From NCBI RefSeq assembly GCF_045617425.1, contig NZ_JAZLIO010000009.1, forward strand, positions 434,001-498,000: 64,000 nt of DNA, given 5' to 3'. Positions within the stretch are counted from its first letter, which is position 1. Every line of letters starts with the position of its first letter. This DNA is from Carnobacterium_B sp045617425. GTDB taxonomy: Bacteria; Bacillota; Bacilli; Lactobacillales; Carnobacteriaceae. Under the pieces are notes generated by a model, which was not told where the DNA came from, ran no database searches, and was given only the letters and a program-made list of their open reading frames with translations. Of the stretch, positions 34,968 through 44,090 are shown one piece after another. Both the position numbers and the translations under genes were made by a program.

Positions 34968-35879
34968 CAATATGCTTGTTTGCAATATTTTAGTTCCCAT
35001 GGATACGGCTGCTTGGTAGGCCGTTGATTCCATGGTGTATTGCATGTATTTTTCTGCTAAATCAATATCTTGATTTTCAGATAACATCGTTTTAAGATTC
35101 AATTTTTCATTGTCATTACGCTCTAATGTCGCAGTTAATCGATTAAAGACAGATCCGATTTTTGAACGATTCGATACGACATTTTCGATTTCTTGATCTG
35201 CTCTGTCTAATAAGCCCGATAATTTTTCTGTATCATCTGCGTCTAAAGCAATTAATACCTCAGAAAAGAAAGAACCTAAATTATCTGAACCATCCGCATT
35301 TTGTGCATTCATAAAGTTACGACCATCCGTACTCAATTCTACTGAAACACCTGGCGCAATTTCACGTGACAAATTTCCATTACCTTCAGCTGTTCCACTA
35401 TAAGTAATCCCAGTAATTTCACCAGCATCATTTTTTTGTACTTCAAATGGTTTCTCTGTGGTGTTTTTTCCTGCAAAAACATAACGTCCACCAAAGTTGG
35501 TATTCAATGCATCAACAGTTCCTTGAATTTCAGATTCAATCTCCGCTTTATTGGCTTGTCGGTCTTCGTGGCTTAGTGTGCCATTGGCTGAGTATTGAAT
35601 CAATGTTTTGATGCGTTGCATCGATTCTGTAGCACTGCTTAACGCAGAATCTTGTACGTTAGTCCATTGGATAGCATCATTAATGGTTGTTTTGTATTGG
35701 TCATTTTGAATAATTGAATTATTTAGATCTAATATCTTTGACACTTTTAACGGATCGTCAGAAGGTTTACTAACTTCTTTTAATGTTGACAATTGATTTT
35801 GGTATTTCATCACATTTTCTGTATTAGCCGAAAGATTACGTAAGAAACTTCTCGACATTAACGAATCGGTTACACGCAT
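34956..35879 (-). CDS. flgL: Hook-filament junction protein FlgL
   Basis: 307 residues; connects hook to flagellin filament. N-terminal RVTDSLMSRSFLRNLSANTENV and the flagellin-like LKEVSKPSDDPLKVSKILDL are typical, with the C-terminus DIDLAEKYMQYTMESTAYQAA. Last gene of flgM-flgN-flgK-flgL; its coding end is built into the terminator. Confidence 0.93.
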   Translation of the reverse strand: MRVTDSLMSRSFLRNLSANTENVMKYQNQLSTLKEVSKPSDDPLKVSKILDLNNSIIQNDQYKTTINDAIQWTNVQDSALSSATESMQRIKTLIQYSANGTLSHEDRQANKAEIESEIQGTVDALNTNFGGRYVFAGKNTTEKPFEVQKNDAGEITGITYSGTAEGNGNLSREIAPGVSVELSTDGRNFMNAQNADGSDNLGSFFSEVLIALDADDTEKLSGLLDRADQEIENVVSNRSKIGSVFNRLTATLERNDNEKLNLKTMLSENQDIDLAEKYMQYTMESTAYQAAVSMGTKILQTSILDYL

Positions 35880-35882
35880 TTC

Positions 35883-37310
35883 CTACACTCCTGTCCGGTT
35901 GATTAATGTATCTAACATCTCTGAAACAACTGAAATAATGCGAGAATTGGCTTCAAAGGCACTTTGATAGGCTATTGTATTGGTTACTTCTTCATTGATT
36001 GAAACTCCTGAAACAGAATCTCTGCGGGCTTCAAGAAGACTAACTAAACTTTCTTGACTATCTACCATGTTATCCGATTGTTGCTTTACAATCCCCATTT
36101 GCGTAACACTATCGTTGTAAGCACCGGAAACCGTTGATCCACCTACTTGATTTTTAATTGTCATCGTATCTGAATCGTATTCGATTCCAGTTGGATCAAC
36201 TGGATAAACTAATTTCGTATTTTGCAATGCCGCAATGGCTTGAGCACGTGTTCCGTCTCCACCAACAACGGATTCAATGTTTTTACCGGCATTGATTTTT
36301 GAGACGTCATTAAGGATTTCTTTATTCACTTGAATGGAAGCAGCGTAATTTCCATCTGTTCCTAACTCGAAGAAGTTCGTACCTTCTCCGCCATTGCTAT
36401 GTACAGCATTCACAGCAGTCGCAAAAGTGAATGCCAACTCATTTAGTTCTTGTTTTTTAGTGTCGATCTCTGTTAAAGCTTCTTGAGATCCTTTAATGTT
36501 ACCAGATGTGATCTCAATGTCTTTCCCATCTACAACTAATTGCCCTACTTTATCTAAATCTGATGAGACACTCATTTTAGAGATGGAATCCTCGGTTAAT
36601 ACGGATTCTCCGCCTACAGTAATGCTCACTCGATTGAATTTATCATAAGTTGATTCAACTCCAGCAATTCCTGTTAATTCACTAAGAATTTTATCTTGTT
36701 GGTCTAACAAATCATTCGGCGCTTGACCTTGAGAAGTCATATTGAAAATCTGTTTGTTTAATGAATCTAATTGTTCTACTTTTGCATTAAAATCTAACAC
36801 ATTTTTTTCCACATCTTGAACAGTACCTTCATGAAGACTGTCGATTTGATTGGACATATGGTGCAAGGTATCCGTAAACGTTTCTGAATTTTGAGCTACC
36901 ATTGTTTTAGCGGTCGCAAGTTCTGGATTAGACCCTAAGTAAGTCCAAGAAGAAAAAACTTGGCTTAAGTTATTGTTTAAACCAGTTGTAGAAGGTTCGT
37001 TAAAGATTCCTTCCAATTGACCTAACACTTCTGATTTTTTACTGTACATTTCTAAAGATGAGTTTTCATTTCTTAATTGCTTATTCACATATGGATCAAC
37101 GATACGGTCAATAGAAGAAATTCGGACACCTGTACCGAGTTGGCCAATTCCTCCTAGAGTATACGGATTATCAGCTACCATAGTAACTTTTTGTCTAGAG
37201 TAACCTACTGTATTCGCATTAGAGATATTGTGACTGGTTGTTTGTAAAGCGGATTGCTGTACATTCAAGCCTTTGGTTGCATTGTTTAATGTTCCGAATA
37301 AACCTGACAT
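35883..37310 (-). CDS. flgK: Hook-filament junction protein FlgK
   Basis: 475 residues. N-terminus with ALQTTSHNISNANTVGYSRQK, central variable domain, and C-terminus VSINEEVTNTIAYQSAFEANSRIISVVSEMLDTLI, the usual FlgK signatures. Followed after 3 bases by flgL. Needs the chaperone FlgN encoded just upstream. Confidence 0.94.
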   Translation of the reverse strand: MSGLFGTLNNATKGLNVQQSALQTTSHNISNANTVGYSRQKVTMVADNPYTLGGIGQLGTGVRISSIDRIVDPYVNKQLRNENSSLEMYSKKSEVLGQLEGIFNEPSTTGLNNNLSQVFSSWTYLGSNPELATAKTMVAQNSETFTDTLHHMSNQIDSLHEGTVQDVEKNVLDFNAKVEQLDSLNKQIFNMTSQGQAPNDLLDQQDKILSELTGIAGVESTYDKFNRVSITVGGESVLTEDSISKMSVSSDLDKVGQLVVDGKDIEITSGNIKGSQEALTEIDTKKQELNELAFTFATAVNAVHSNGGEGTNFFELGTDGNYAASIQVNKEILNDVSKINAGKNIESVVGGDGTRAQAIAALQNTKLVYPVDPTGIEYDSDTMTIKNQVGGSTVSGAYNDSVTQMGIVKQQSDNMVDSQESLVSLLEARRDSVSGVSINEEVTNTIAYQSAFEANSRIISVVSEMLDTLINRTGV

Positions 37311-37322
37311 TCTTTCACCTCA

Positions 37323-37691
37323 CTATAGGGATTGGTCAATAAGATTAGCTTGTTGTGTGGTACTGTAATCTCCCTGTTTGGAGTAAGTAGACCCACCTGT
37401 TTTAACCCCTTTAGTAATAGCTTCCATCATTGTTGCTTGGTACTGCAAAGCTTGTTTTGCTAGGGTTAAATTTGTTTCTTGCAAATTTTTAATGTCTTCT
37501 ACCACTTCAATAAGGTCTGCTTTTGTTAAGCCCTCTGTTATTAGTGTTGGAAGACTGTCTAAAAATAATTGTTTTTCTTCCACAAGAGCTTTTACTTTTG
37601 CACTATCATTTTTAATTAATGCTTCTTTTTCATCTATAAGCACATTTTTAAATTTCAGTAGCGTCTCAAGTGCAGTCGTTTCTTTAGTCAT
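37323..37691 (-). CDS. flgN: FlgN-family flagellar chaperone
   Basis: 122 residues, mostly helical and charged, without membrane spans. Recognised by its place between flgM and flgK and by family-like features (LLKFKNVLIDEKEALIKNDSAKVKALVEEKQ). Chaperone for FlgK/FlgL. Start and flgM stop overlap as TAATG. Confidence 0.8.
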   Translation of the reverse strand: MTKETTALETLLKFKNVLIDEKEALIKNDSAKVKALVEEKQLFLDSLPTLITEGLTKADLIEVVEDIKNLQETNLTLAKQALQYQATMMEAITKGVKTGGSTYSKQGDYSTTQQANLIDQSL

Positions 37692-37993
37692 TACTCAGTA
37701 AACTCCCTTTGGTTGCTCATTGCTTGCATCATGCCATTCGCAATTTTTTCAGGTGATACGTCATACGTCCCATTCAATACAGCTTTTTTAATTGCTTCTA
37801 CATTTGACGACATTGCTGCAGTATCTGTTGATTTAACATTTGCCAATTGTTTAGCTGCATCCGAAATATTAACTGTTACGGAATCTTCATTAACGGTTGC
37901 ATTCGATTTAGATAAACCTTTGCTTGGTATGTTTTCTTGATTTTGACGGACATTATTAATGTATTGGTTGTAGCCATTATTTCCTATTTTCAT
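37691..37993 (-). CDS. flgM: Anti-sigma factor FlgM
   Basis: 100 residues from the ATG at 37993, which follows AAAGGAG. A longer frame upstream has no such site. The C-terminal half has the FlgM pattern VNISDAAKQLANVKS and EAIKKAVLNGTYDVSPEKIANGMMQAM. FlgM binds the sigma factor FliA/SigD and is exported after hook completion. Two sigma-D promoters lie just upstream, so it is in a feedback loop with its target. Confidence 0.9.
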   Translation of the reverse strand: MKIGNNGYNQYINNVRQNQENIPSKGLSKSNATVNEDSVTVNISDAAKQLANVKSTDTAAMSSNVEAIKKAVLNGTYDVSPEKIANGMMQAMSNQREFTE

Positions 37994-38070
37994 TGGTAGT
38001 GCTCCTTTCTTGTGTATGCTCTCAAGTTTTTGATTGGTTGATTTAGTTTTTGAATTCAATTAGTTTTTAT

Positions 38071-38098
38071 CTATCGGCAATTTTTCCTTACATGTTTA
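38071..38098 (-). promoter_or_regulatory. Sigma-D promoter of flgM operon, proximal
   Basis: TAAA (38098-38095), 16-base spacer, GCCGATAG (38078-38071) on the - strand. Confidence 0.8.
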
Positions 38099-38124
38099 CT
38101 ATCGGCAGCTTTTTAAGATACTTA
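38099..38124 (-). promoter_or_regulatory. Sigma-D promoter of flgM operon, distal
   Basis: TAAG (38124-38121), 14-base spacer, GCCGATAG (38106-38099) on the - strand. The tandem pair is only 28 bases apart. Confidence 0.75.
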
Positions 38125-38205
38125 AGTCTTAAAATTTAAAAAACATCTTAAATTATTATTTTAGAGTTTGTAGTTTAGTTGAATCACTTACTTGAAATTT
38201 TTGGT

Positions 38206-38358
38206 GGAATAGGGGTTGCTTGTAGCCGTGTAAAGGATTCAATGTGAATAACAAAGCGTTAGCGCTTCAGCGATTACGCTTTGTTTGAGGCTTGAAAGTC
38301 TGAAGACTACAGACTTCAGGCGGTCCCATGGCTCTTTACAAGCAAACCCGTTCATTCC
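38206..38358. repeat. Branched inverted-repeat element of unknown nature
   Basis: Outer arms GGAATAGGGGTTGCTTGTA (38206-38224) and TACAAGCAAACCC-GTTC-ATTCC (38337-38358) can pair over about 17 positions. Inside are two further hairpins: ACAAAGCGT...ACGCTTTGT (38251-38284) and CTTGAAAGTCTG...CAGACTTCAGG (38291-38320). The base composition is richer in G+C than the flanks. It could be a small non-autonomous mobile element or a structured RNA; I do not recognise a known family. Confidence 0.6.
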
Positions 38359-38473
38359 AGAAGAAATTTCTTTTAAATCATTAACACTATTGTTTAAACA
38401 TTTTTTTCTTATGTACATTTGTTTATAAACTAGACTCTTCTATACTAGCGGTTACTTTTCCAATATTCAAGAT

Positions 38474-38510
38474 AAAAAAAAAAGCCAGAACAATTCATTC
38501 TGGCTTTTCC
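38474..38510 (-). terminator. Terminator after fliY
   Basis: AAAGCCAGAA / TTCTGGCTTT perfect stem, then nine T on the - strand. Ends the mcp-che-fliM-fliY transcript. Confidence 0.9.
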
Positions 38511-38525
38511 CATTTTCGTACATAA

Positions 38526-39608
38526 TTAGTTCAAATGTTGAATCCGTTGTTCTTTGCTTAAAATGTTGGTAATACGAATTCCGAAACTTTCGTTGATCAC
38601 CACAACTTCACCTTCAGCGATTAATTTTCCATTCACAAAAATTTCTAAAGGTTCATCCGTCATTTTATTTAACTCAACAACTGAACCTGTTCCTAATGAT
38701 AAAATATCTTTAATCGTTTTTTTGCTTTCACCAAGCATAACGCTAAATTGCAAAGGCACATCCATGATTAGATCTAAATTGCGCGGATTTTTCAAACTAC
38801 CCGCATGCGTCAATTCTTGGAACTCAGGCTTTTGAATGCCAATCTTATCTTCTGTATGTTGTGGTGCTTGGTTAGCTGCTGGTTCACTTGGAACAACCGG
38901 TGGTTGTGGTTGAGGCAATTCACGGTCTTGAATTACTTCACCTTCGTCTGCTAATACAATACTTGCGATATTTCTGACTGTTTCAAGAGTAAATATTTGC
39001 ATGATTTCACTTTCAATCAGGTCATCTACAGTCATTTGGAAAGCAATCTTACAAACCGTTGTATCTCCACTGATTCTATCGTAATTTGCTTGCTCTTGAT
39101 TTTTCCATACTTCCACTTCAGGAGGTAAAATATCAACAATTCGTTCCAACATCGTAGCCATTGCGGTTGCAGCAGAACCCATCATTTGATTCATGGCTTC
39201 TCCTACAGCACTCAATTCGAGTTCAGTAAATTCTTTCCCTTCAGCATCACCATTCCCGTCCATCATTAAGTCAGCAATAATAATCGCGTCTTTTTCGTTC
39301 ATCATCAATAAGTTGCTGCCAATCAATCCTTTTTTAAAATCAATTGTGGTGACAACTTTTGGTGTCACACTTGCGTCAATAATTTCTTGGAATTTCAGAC
39401 AAGAGACAACTGGAGTCGTGATTGCTACTCGGCGACTTAAGATAGAAGACAGAGTTGTAGCGGCTTGAGACATTGAGATATTTCCAATTTCTCCAATAAT
39501 ATCCGTTTGTGTTTGATCAAGAGTGTCGTTTGTTGTTGGCTCAGGGGCGCTTGCATTACCATTCAGCATTGCATCAATTTCTTCTTGCGTTAATTTTTCA
39601 CTGCTCAT
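38526..39608 (-). CDS. fliY: Motor switch and CheY-P phosphatase protein FliY
   Basis: 360 residues in three parts: an N-terminal CheY-P binding peptide (LTQEEIDAMLNG), a CheC-like phosphatase domain with both active sites (Glu40/Asn43 in GEIGNISMSQA and Glu137/Asn140 in VGEAMNQMMGS), a Pro/Gln-rich linker, and a C-terminal FliN domain (about 280-355; VPLQFSVMLGESKKTIKDILSLGTGSVVELNK). It is the Bacillus-type FliY that is part of the C-ring and dephosphorylates CheY-P. Starts on the last base of fliM. Confidence 0.95.
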   Translation of the reverse strand: MSSEKLTQEEIDAMLNGNASAPEPTTNDTLDQTQTDIIGEIGNISMSQAATTLSSILSRRVAITTPVVSCLKFQEIIDASVTPKVVTTIDFKKGLIGSNLLMMNEKDAIIIADLMMDGNGDAEGKEFTELELSAVGEAMNQMMGSAATAMATMLERIVDILPPEVEVWKNQEQANYDRISGDTTVCKIAFQMTVDDLIESEIMQIFTLETVRNIASIVLADEGEVIQDRELPQPQPPVVPSEPAANQAPQHTEDKIGIQKPEFQELTHAGSLKNPRNLDLIMDVPLQFSVMLGESKKTIKDILSLGTGSVVELNKMTDEPLEIFVNGKLIAEGEVVVINESFGIRITNILSKEQRIQHLN

Positions 39609-40603
39609 TAGTCTGTCTCTCCTCCAATATACTGTAATACTTCAACCGCCATGTTTTTTCCTTTTAATCCGGGTTTAACAAAATATCTTGGAAGTTTTTC
39701 CACAGACAGGATGAGCGGATCCGATGTTTTACCATCCAAAGGAATGATGTCTCCCAATTCTAATTGTAGAAAGTTCTCCAACGTCATGACTGTTTCTCCT
39801 AAAAGTACTTCCATGTTTACTGGTGCAGAATGCAGACTTCTTTCTATTTTTCCACTATCTGTATGGTCAGTTTCTTTTTCAGAATGGAACCAGTTGCGTA
39901 AGCTTAATTTTTCTAATATCCCTTCAAAAAAGATATAAGGAACACACAAATTAATAAATGTCCGAACACCATATAATTCCACAGTAAATGTAACCAACAC
40001 TACTGGTTCATTCGGTGACATCGTCTGCATGATTTGAGGGTTGGTTTCTGTTGAATCTAAATTCCCTTTGATTTCTACAACATCGCGCCATGCCAATTCA
40101 AAAGAATGGATGAAATTATTTAATATTTCTTCTAAGATAGCCATTTCGATATCCGTGAAATTTTCTTTTGAGAGTTCATCTATATTGTCTCTAATCTCCG
40201 TACTTCCGCACAACAGATCAACCAGTTGCAAGCAAAGTTGCGGACTGATTTCAATAATCTGCGTTCCTTCTAATGGAACAGAACGAAACAATCCCATTAA
40301 TGTAAAACGAGGTACAGAATGGACAAATTCATCAAAACTTACTTGTTCAATAGAAGCTAACTGAACACCCACACTTGTTCGAACTTGAGTAGACAAGATA
40401 TTTCCAGCTATTTTAGCAAATTCTTCGAAGACCATATTCAAAGTACTTATGTATTCTTTTGAAAGACGAACTGGACGTCTAAAATCATAACTTTTAACTT
40501 TATTCTCTTGTTCCTTTTCATCTAATCCTTTAGCGTCAATTTCGCCACTTTCTACTGCTTGCAATAACGAGTCAATTTCTTGCTGTGATAAAACTTGCTT
40601 CAC
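39608..40603 (-). CDS. fliM: Flagellar motor switch protein FliM
   Basis: 331 residues; C-ring protein that receives CheY-P. The N-terminal peptide VLSQQEIDSLLQAV is the CheY-P site; the CheC-like middle domain (without phosphatase residues) follows, and the C-terminal FliN-like domain (MEVLLGETVMTLENFLQLELGDIIPLDGK) closes it. Cotranscribed with the che genes, not with fliG. Confidence 0.95.
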   Translation of the reverse strand: MKQVLSQQEIDSLLQAVESGEIDAKGLDEKEQENKVKSYDFRRPVRLSKEYISTLNMVFEEFAKIAGNILSTQVRTSVGVQLASIEQVSFDEFVHSVPRFTLMGLFRSVPLEGTQIIEISPQLCLQLVDLLCGSTEIRDNIDELSKENFTDIEMAILEEILNNFIHSFELAWRDVVEIKGNLDSTETNPQIMQTMSPNEPVVLVTFTVELYGVRTFINLCVPYIFFEGILEKLSLRNWFHSEKETDHTDSGKIERSLHSAPVNMEVLLGETVMTLENFLQLELGDIIPLDGKTSDPLILSVEKLPRYFVKPGLKGKNMAVEVLQYIGGETD

Positions 40604-40619
40604 TAATTATCCCTCATTT

Positions 40620-41021
40620 TTATAAAAATAGTTTCTCCATATTGATGACACTCACTATTTGATCTTTTACTTGAATCACACTAGACACTAATTCATCAGT
40701 TTTATCGTCCAACTGTTGAATAGCGGATGGCTCAATATCCAAAACCCATGCGACATCATCCACCATGAATGCTATTTTTTCCTCATCATTTTTCACAATG
40801 ATGATATTATTGTACCATAATTCTTTTGTTTCATCAGTGGGAGAAAGCAATTTATAAAAATTTATTAACGTGATTACATTTCCTCGTAAATTAACGAGCC
40901 CTTGAACCCAAGATGGCGATTGAGGGACTGGGGTCCAAGGCATTTTATTTGTTATCTCTTCAACGTTTTCAGAAGAAAAGGCATAATAATTTTCGTTTAA
41001 CGTAAAAATAATCATCTGCAT
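40620..41021 (-). CDS. cheW: CheW-like coupling protein, second copy
   Basis: 133 residues of a single CheW domain (FTLNENYYAFSSENVEEI, VPQSPSWVQGLVNLRGNVITLINFYKLL). It couples receptors to CheA. Located between cheY and fliM. Differs clearly from the CheW gene at 46.4 kb, so the array has two distinct couplers; there is no CheV in the window. Confidence 0.9.
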   Translation of the reverse strand: MQMIIFTLNENYYAFSSENVEEITNKMPWTPVPQSPSWVQGLVNLRGNVITLINFYKLLSPTDETKELWYNNIIIVKNDEEKIAFMVDDVAWVLDIEPSAIQQLDDKTDELVSSVIQVKDQIVSVINMEKLFL

Positions 41022-41034
41022 ATTTTTGTCACCT

Positions 41035-41397
41035 TTACAAACTTGCTTTGTCTAAAGCTTTAATAACACGATCACTATCGAATGGTTTTACGATAAAATC
41101 GACTGCTCCAGAACGAATTGCATCCATAACCATTCCTTGTTGCCCCATCGCACTACACATGACAACACGTGCAGCTGGGTCAAATGCTTTGATTTCTTTT
41201 AAAGCATCTACTCCATCCATTTCTGGCATGGTGATATCCATTGTTACTAAGTCTGGTTTTTCAGCTTTGTATTTTTCAACAGCTTCAACCCCATTTTGTG
41301 CCTCTGCTACTACTTTATAGCCATTCTTTTCTAAAATATCTTTCAATTTCATCCTCATAAAAGCTGCATCGTCTACGATCATTACATTTTTTGTCAT
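41035..41397 (-). CDS. cheY: Chemotaxis response regulator CheY
   Basis: Single receiver domain of 120 residues with Asp9/Asp10, phosphoacceptor Asp54 (LVTMDITMPEMDG) and the conserved Lys in VDFIVKPFD. Phosphorylated by CheA, it binds FliM/FliY. ATG at 41397 has a GAGAGGAG site 8 bases upstream; the longer frame begins with a TTG inside the cheC end. Confidence 0.96.
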   Translation of the reverse strand: MTKNVMIVDDAAFMRMKLKDILEKNGYKVVAEAQNGVEAVEKYKAEKPDLVTMDITMPEMDGVDALKEIKAFDPAARVVMCSAMGQQGMVMDAIRSGAVDFIVKPFDSDRVIKALDKASL

Positions 41398-41411
41398 TTG
41401 TTTTTCTCCTC

Positions 41412-42017
41412 TCAAACTGTTAGTGCTGTTAACATCTTTTCTATTATCCCTGGTTTTGGGACGAAATACAATGAAGATTCTAATCGATCTCCTAAATAAT
41501 AAAATTCGTTCTTAATGATCATAATAGAATCATCATACTGGCTTTGTTCTAAATACACACTGCTCATAATTGCTCCAAACATATCTTCAATAATGATTGG
41601 CACAGATGTGATCAAATTCGCGTCCATTAGTTTCATCACTGCATTCAAAAATGAATTAACGAGTATGTTTACCAACTCTTGCAAGGCTGAATTAGCCATA
41701 GCTTCTGAATAAGGTGTATTTTCCGGCAACATCATTGCGACAATAGTTTCAGAAACTTGTTGATCGACTGTGAAAAGAAAGACACCTTCTGCATCTCCCA
41801 TCATCTTGATGATAATGGCTTTTATCACAGCTTCTTCTGGCATGATTTGCTCATAAACATCTGCGTATTCCATCATTTCAATAACAGGGACAGTCATTTG
41901 AACTGGCTTTTCAATCAATTGAGACAAGCTCGTTGCGGCATGTCCTCCACCAATATTGATCACTTCTTTCAATACATCTAGTTCCATCGCTGAGTAATTA
42001 GACTTCACTGTACTCAC
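41412..42017 (-). CDS. cheC: CheY-P phosphatase CheC
   Basis: 201 residues with two phosphatase motifs: Glu18/Asn21 (KEVINIGGGHAATSL) and Glu114/Asn117 (QELVNILVNSFLNAV). In the Bacillus system CheC works with CheD, encoded upstream here. Its start lies inside the cheA end (20-base overlap). Confidence 0.93.
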   Translation of the reverse strand: MSTVKSNYSAMELDVLKEVINIGGGHAATSLSQLIEKPVQMTVPVIEMMEYADVYEQIMPEEAVIKAIIIKMMGDAEGVFLFTVDQQVSETIVAMMLPENTPYSEAMANSALQELVNILVNSFLNAVMKLMDANLITSVPIIIEDMFGAIMSSVYLEQSQYDDSIMIIKNEFYYLGDRLESSLYFVPKPGIIEKMLTALTV

Positions 42018-44052
42018 CTATTCTTTCACTGCAAATAGCCGATACATCTAAAATCAAGATAATACTACCATCCCCTAGAATAGTTGCTCCTAAGTAATTC
42101 TTCAACATTTTTAGTTCTTGTCCTAGCTTTTTAATGACGATTTCTTGTTGTCTGACTAAATCATCTACCGCTAAGGCTTTATAACTTTCTCCATGTTTCA
42201 CTAAGACCAAATGCAGATTTGATTCTTCATTTGTTTCCATACTCAGTGCTTGGTTTAGCCGAATAACAGGAACCGCCAACCCTTCATATTTATAGACTTC
42301 CCGATTGTGCACACGAATAATGTCTTCTTCCGTTACTTTAACAATTGTTTTGATGATCCCTAAAGGAATCGCAAATGTATCTTGGCCAACTGTTACAAGC
42401 AAGGATTGGATGATAGACAACGTTAATGGCAAATTGATTTTAAATGTTGTCCCTTTATTGACCACACTTTCCAATTCAACGGTTCCACCTAATTCAGTAA
42501 TTTTTTGTTTAACCGCATCCATTCCTACGCCACGACCAGAAATACTCGTGACTTCTTTTGCCGTAGAAAAACCTGGATGGAAAATCAGTTGCTGAATCTC
42601 TTTGTCGCTCATACTTTCTGTTGAGATGCCTTTACGTTCCGCACTTTCTTTAATAATGGTTGGATTAACACCTTTTCCGTCATCACTCAATGTTAGTACT
42701 ACTCGATTGCCTTCTTGATAAGCCGTAATCTTAATCGTTCCTTTTGGATCTTTACCTAACTTCACTCGGTCTGCTGGCATTTCTACTCCATGGTCAGCTG
42801 AATTCCGCAAGAGATGCACTAACGGTTCGCTCAATTCAGAAACAACCGTACGATCCAATTCAGTATCTTCACCTTCGATAACTAAGTTAAATTCTTTCCC
42901 TAAATCGTTCCCCAAGTCACGGATCATTCGAGGGAAGCGTGTCATTACTGTACTGACTGGTTGCATTCTGATCTTCAAAACCAACTCTTGCAATTCTGAA
43001 CTGATTCTAGCAACATGATCCAATGGCTCTTTCATTTCTGATACTAGTAGTTGTTCGGTTAAGTCTTCTAATCTTGTACGGTAAATGACCAACTCAGAGA
43101 CCAAGTTCATAAAGGAATCTAATTTCCCAATATCTACTCGAATCGATTGATTCATCGCATGATTTTGTGCTTTCCCCTTACTCGGTACTTTCGTAGCTGC
43201 TTGAGGTTCAGTTACCATTTCTATTTTTTGTTCTTCAACAGGTTTTTCTTCAGGTTGAAATGTTTCTGCCATTTTTACCATTAAGTCATCAGCTTGTTGA
43301 ATCGTTTGAATCAACACTTTTTCGATTTCACTATTATCTAATGCTAGGTTATGAACAGTTTCTTCATCCAATTGACTGACATAGATCAATTTGAAGATGT
43401 TCCCAAAATCATCGTTCTCAAGAACTTCTGTACCTGGTTCAGAATACAATACATCTCCATGTTGTTCCAATTTGCTCATCACGAGATACACACGTGCGTT
43501 TTTCATTGAGCTTTCTTCATCGATTTGGATAGCCAGCACATACGCATTGTAGCCGTCTTCTTTAGCAGCATCAATAATCATCAAATCTGAATCTTCAACT
43601 TTCTTCAAAGCCAAATTAAGTGATGATCCAGTTTCTTGTTCCAGTTCTGAAGCATCTTCTATGGCACTTTCTCCTGACGATACTTGGTCTAGACGTTTGG
43701 CAAGATTAGAAATATCTCGCTCTGCATCATTTCCTTCTCTTAAGTCTTCCACTAAATCAGACAATGTATCCAGACAGTCAAAAATCAAAGCGATGGAAAT
43801 CGTATCAGCCGCAATAATTTTTTGCTTCAACAAATCAAATACGTTCTCCATTTTATGTGTCAGTTTAGCCATCGTATCATAACCCATAGTCGCTGCCATT
43901 CCTTTGATTGTATGAGCTGATCTAAACATCACGTCTACGATACTGGAATCTTCCGGATTATTCTCTAACTCGAGTACTTGTTCATTTAAACTTTGCAAAT
44001 GTTCATCCGTTTCTTCAAAAAATAAATCGAGGTATTTACTGTTTTCGTCCAT
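41998..44052 (-). CDS. cheA: Chemotaxis histidine kinase CheA
   Basis: About 684 residues from the ATG at 44052, which follows GGGAGGG; the ATG 18 bases upstream overlaps that site. Domains: P1 HPt with phosphorylated His47 (FRSAHTIKGMA), P2 CheY-binding part (about 150-250), P3 dimerisation (KLDSFMNLVSELVIYRTRLEDL), P4 kinase with N-box HLLRNSADHGVEMP and G-boxes SDDGKGVN and ISGRGVGMDAVK, and the CheW-like P5 domain (about 540-680). Central kinase for all receptors in the cell. Confidence 0.97.
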   Translation of the reverse strand: MDENSKYLDLFFEETDEHLQSLNEQVLELENNPEDSSIVDVMFRSAHTIKGMAATMGYDTMAKLTHKMENVFDLLKQKIIAADTISIALIFDCLDTLSDLVEDLREGNDAERDISNLAKRLDQVSSGESAIEDASELEQETGSSLNLALKKVEDSDLMIIDAAKEDGYNAYVLAIQIDEESSMKNARVYLVMSKLEQHGDVLYSEPGTEVLENDDFGNIFKLIYVSQLDEETVHNLALDNSEIEKVLIQTIQQADDLMVKMAETFQPEEKPVEEQKIEMVTEPQAATKVPSKGKAQNHAMNQSIRVDIGKLDSFMNLVSELVIYRTRLEDLTEQLLVSEMKEPLDHVARISSELQELVLKIRMQPVSTVMTRFPRMIRDLGNDLGKEFNLVIEGEDTELDRTVVSELSEPLVHLLRNSADHGVEMPADRVKLGKDPKGTIKITAYQEGNRVVLTLSDDGKGVNPTIIKESAERKGISTESMSDKEIQQLIFHPGFSTAKEVTSISGRGVGMDAVKQKITELGGTVELESVVNKGTTFKINLPLTLSIIQSLLVTVGQDTFAIPLGIIKTIVKVTEEDIIRVHNREVYKYEGLAVPVIRLNQALSMETNEESNLHLVLVKHGESYKALAVDDLVRQQEIVIKKLGQELKMLKNYLGATILGDGSIILILDVSAICSERIGEYSEV

Positions 44053-44090
44053 AGTATCCCTCCCTTTCATTGGTTCGTGTACTTTGTTGA

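Larger units (their letters stand above)
37994..38525. promoter_or_regulatory. flgM-fliY gap: promoters, branched element, terminator
   Basis: 532 bases without a gene. From right to left on the transcribed - strand: the fliY terminator (38474-38510), an A+T-rich stretch, the 153-bp inverted-repeat element (38206-38358), another A+T-rich stretch, the two sigma-D promoters (38071-38124), and the flgM leader. No convincing open frame is seen in either strand. Confidence 0.7.

Noticed and set aside
38411..38438. TTGTTT-N16-TATACT as a + strand promoter
   Set aside because: It would point into the antisense side of fliY and its terminator, with no gene or structure downstream; boxes like this arise by chance in A+T-rich DNA.
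38140..38470. Known riboswitch or c-di-GMP aptamer upstream of flgM
   Set aside because: None of the conserved aptamer sequences is seen, and the element lies upstream of the flgM promoters, not in the leader.
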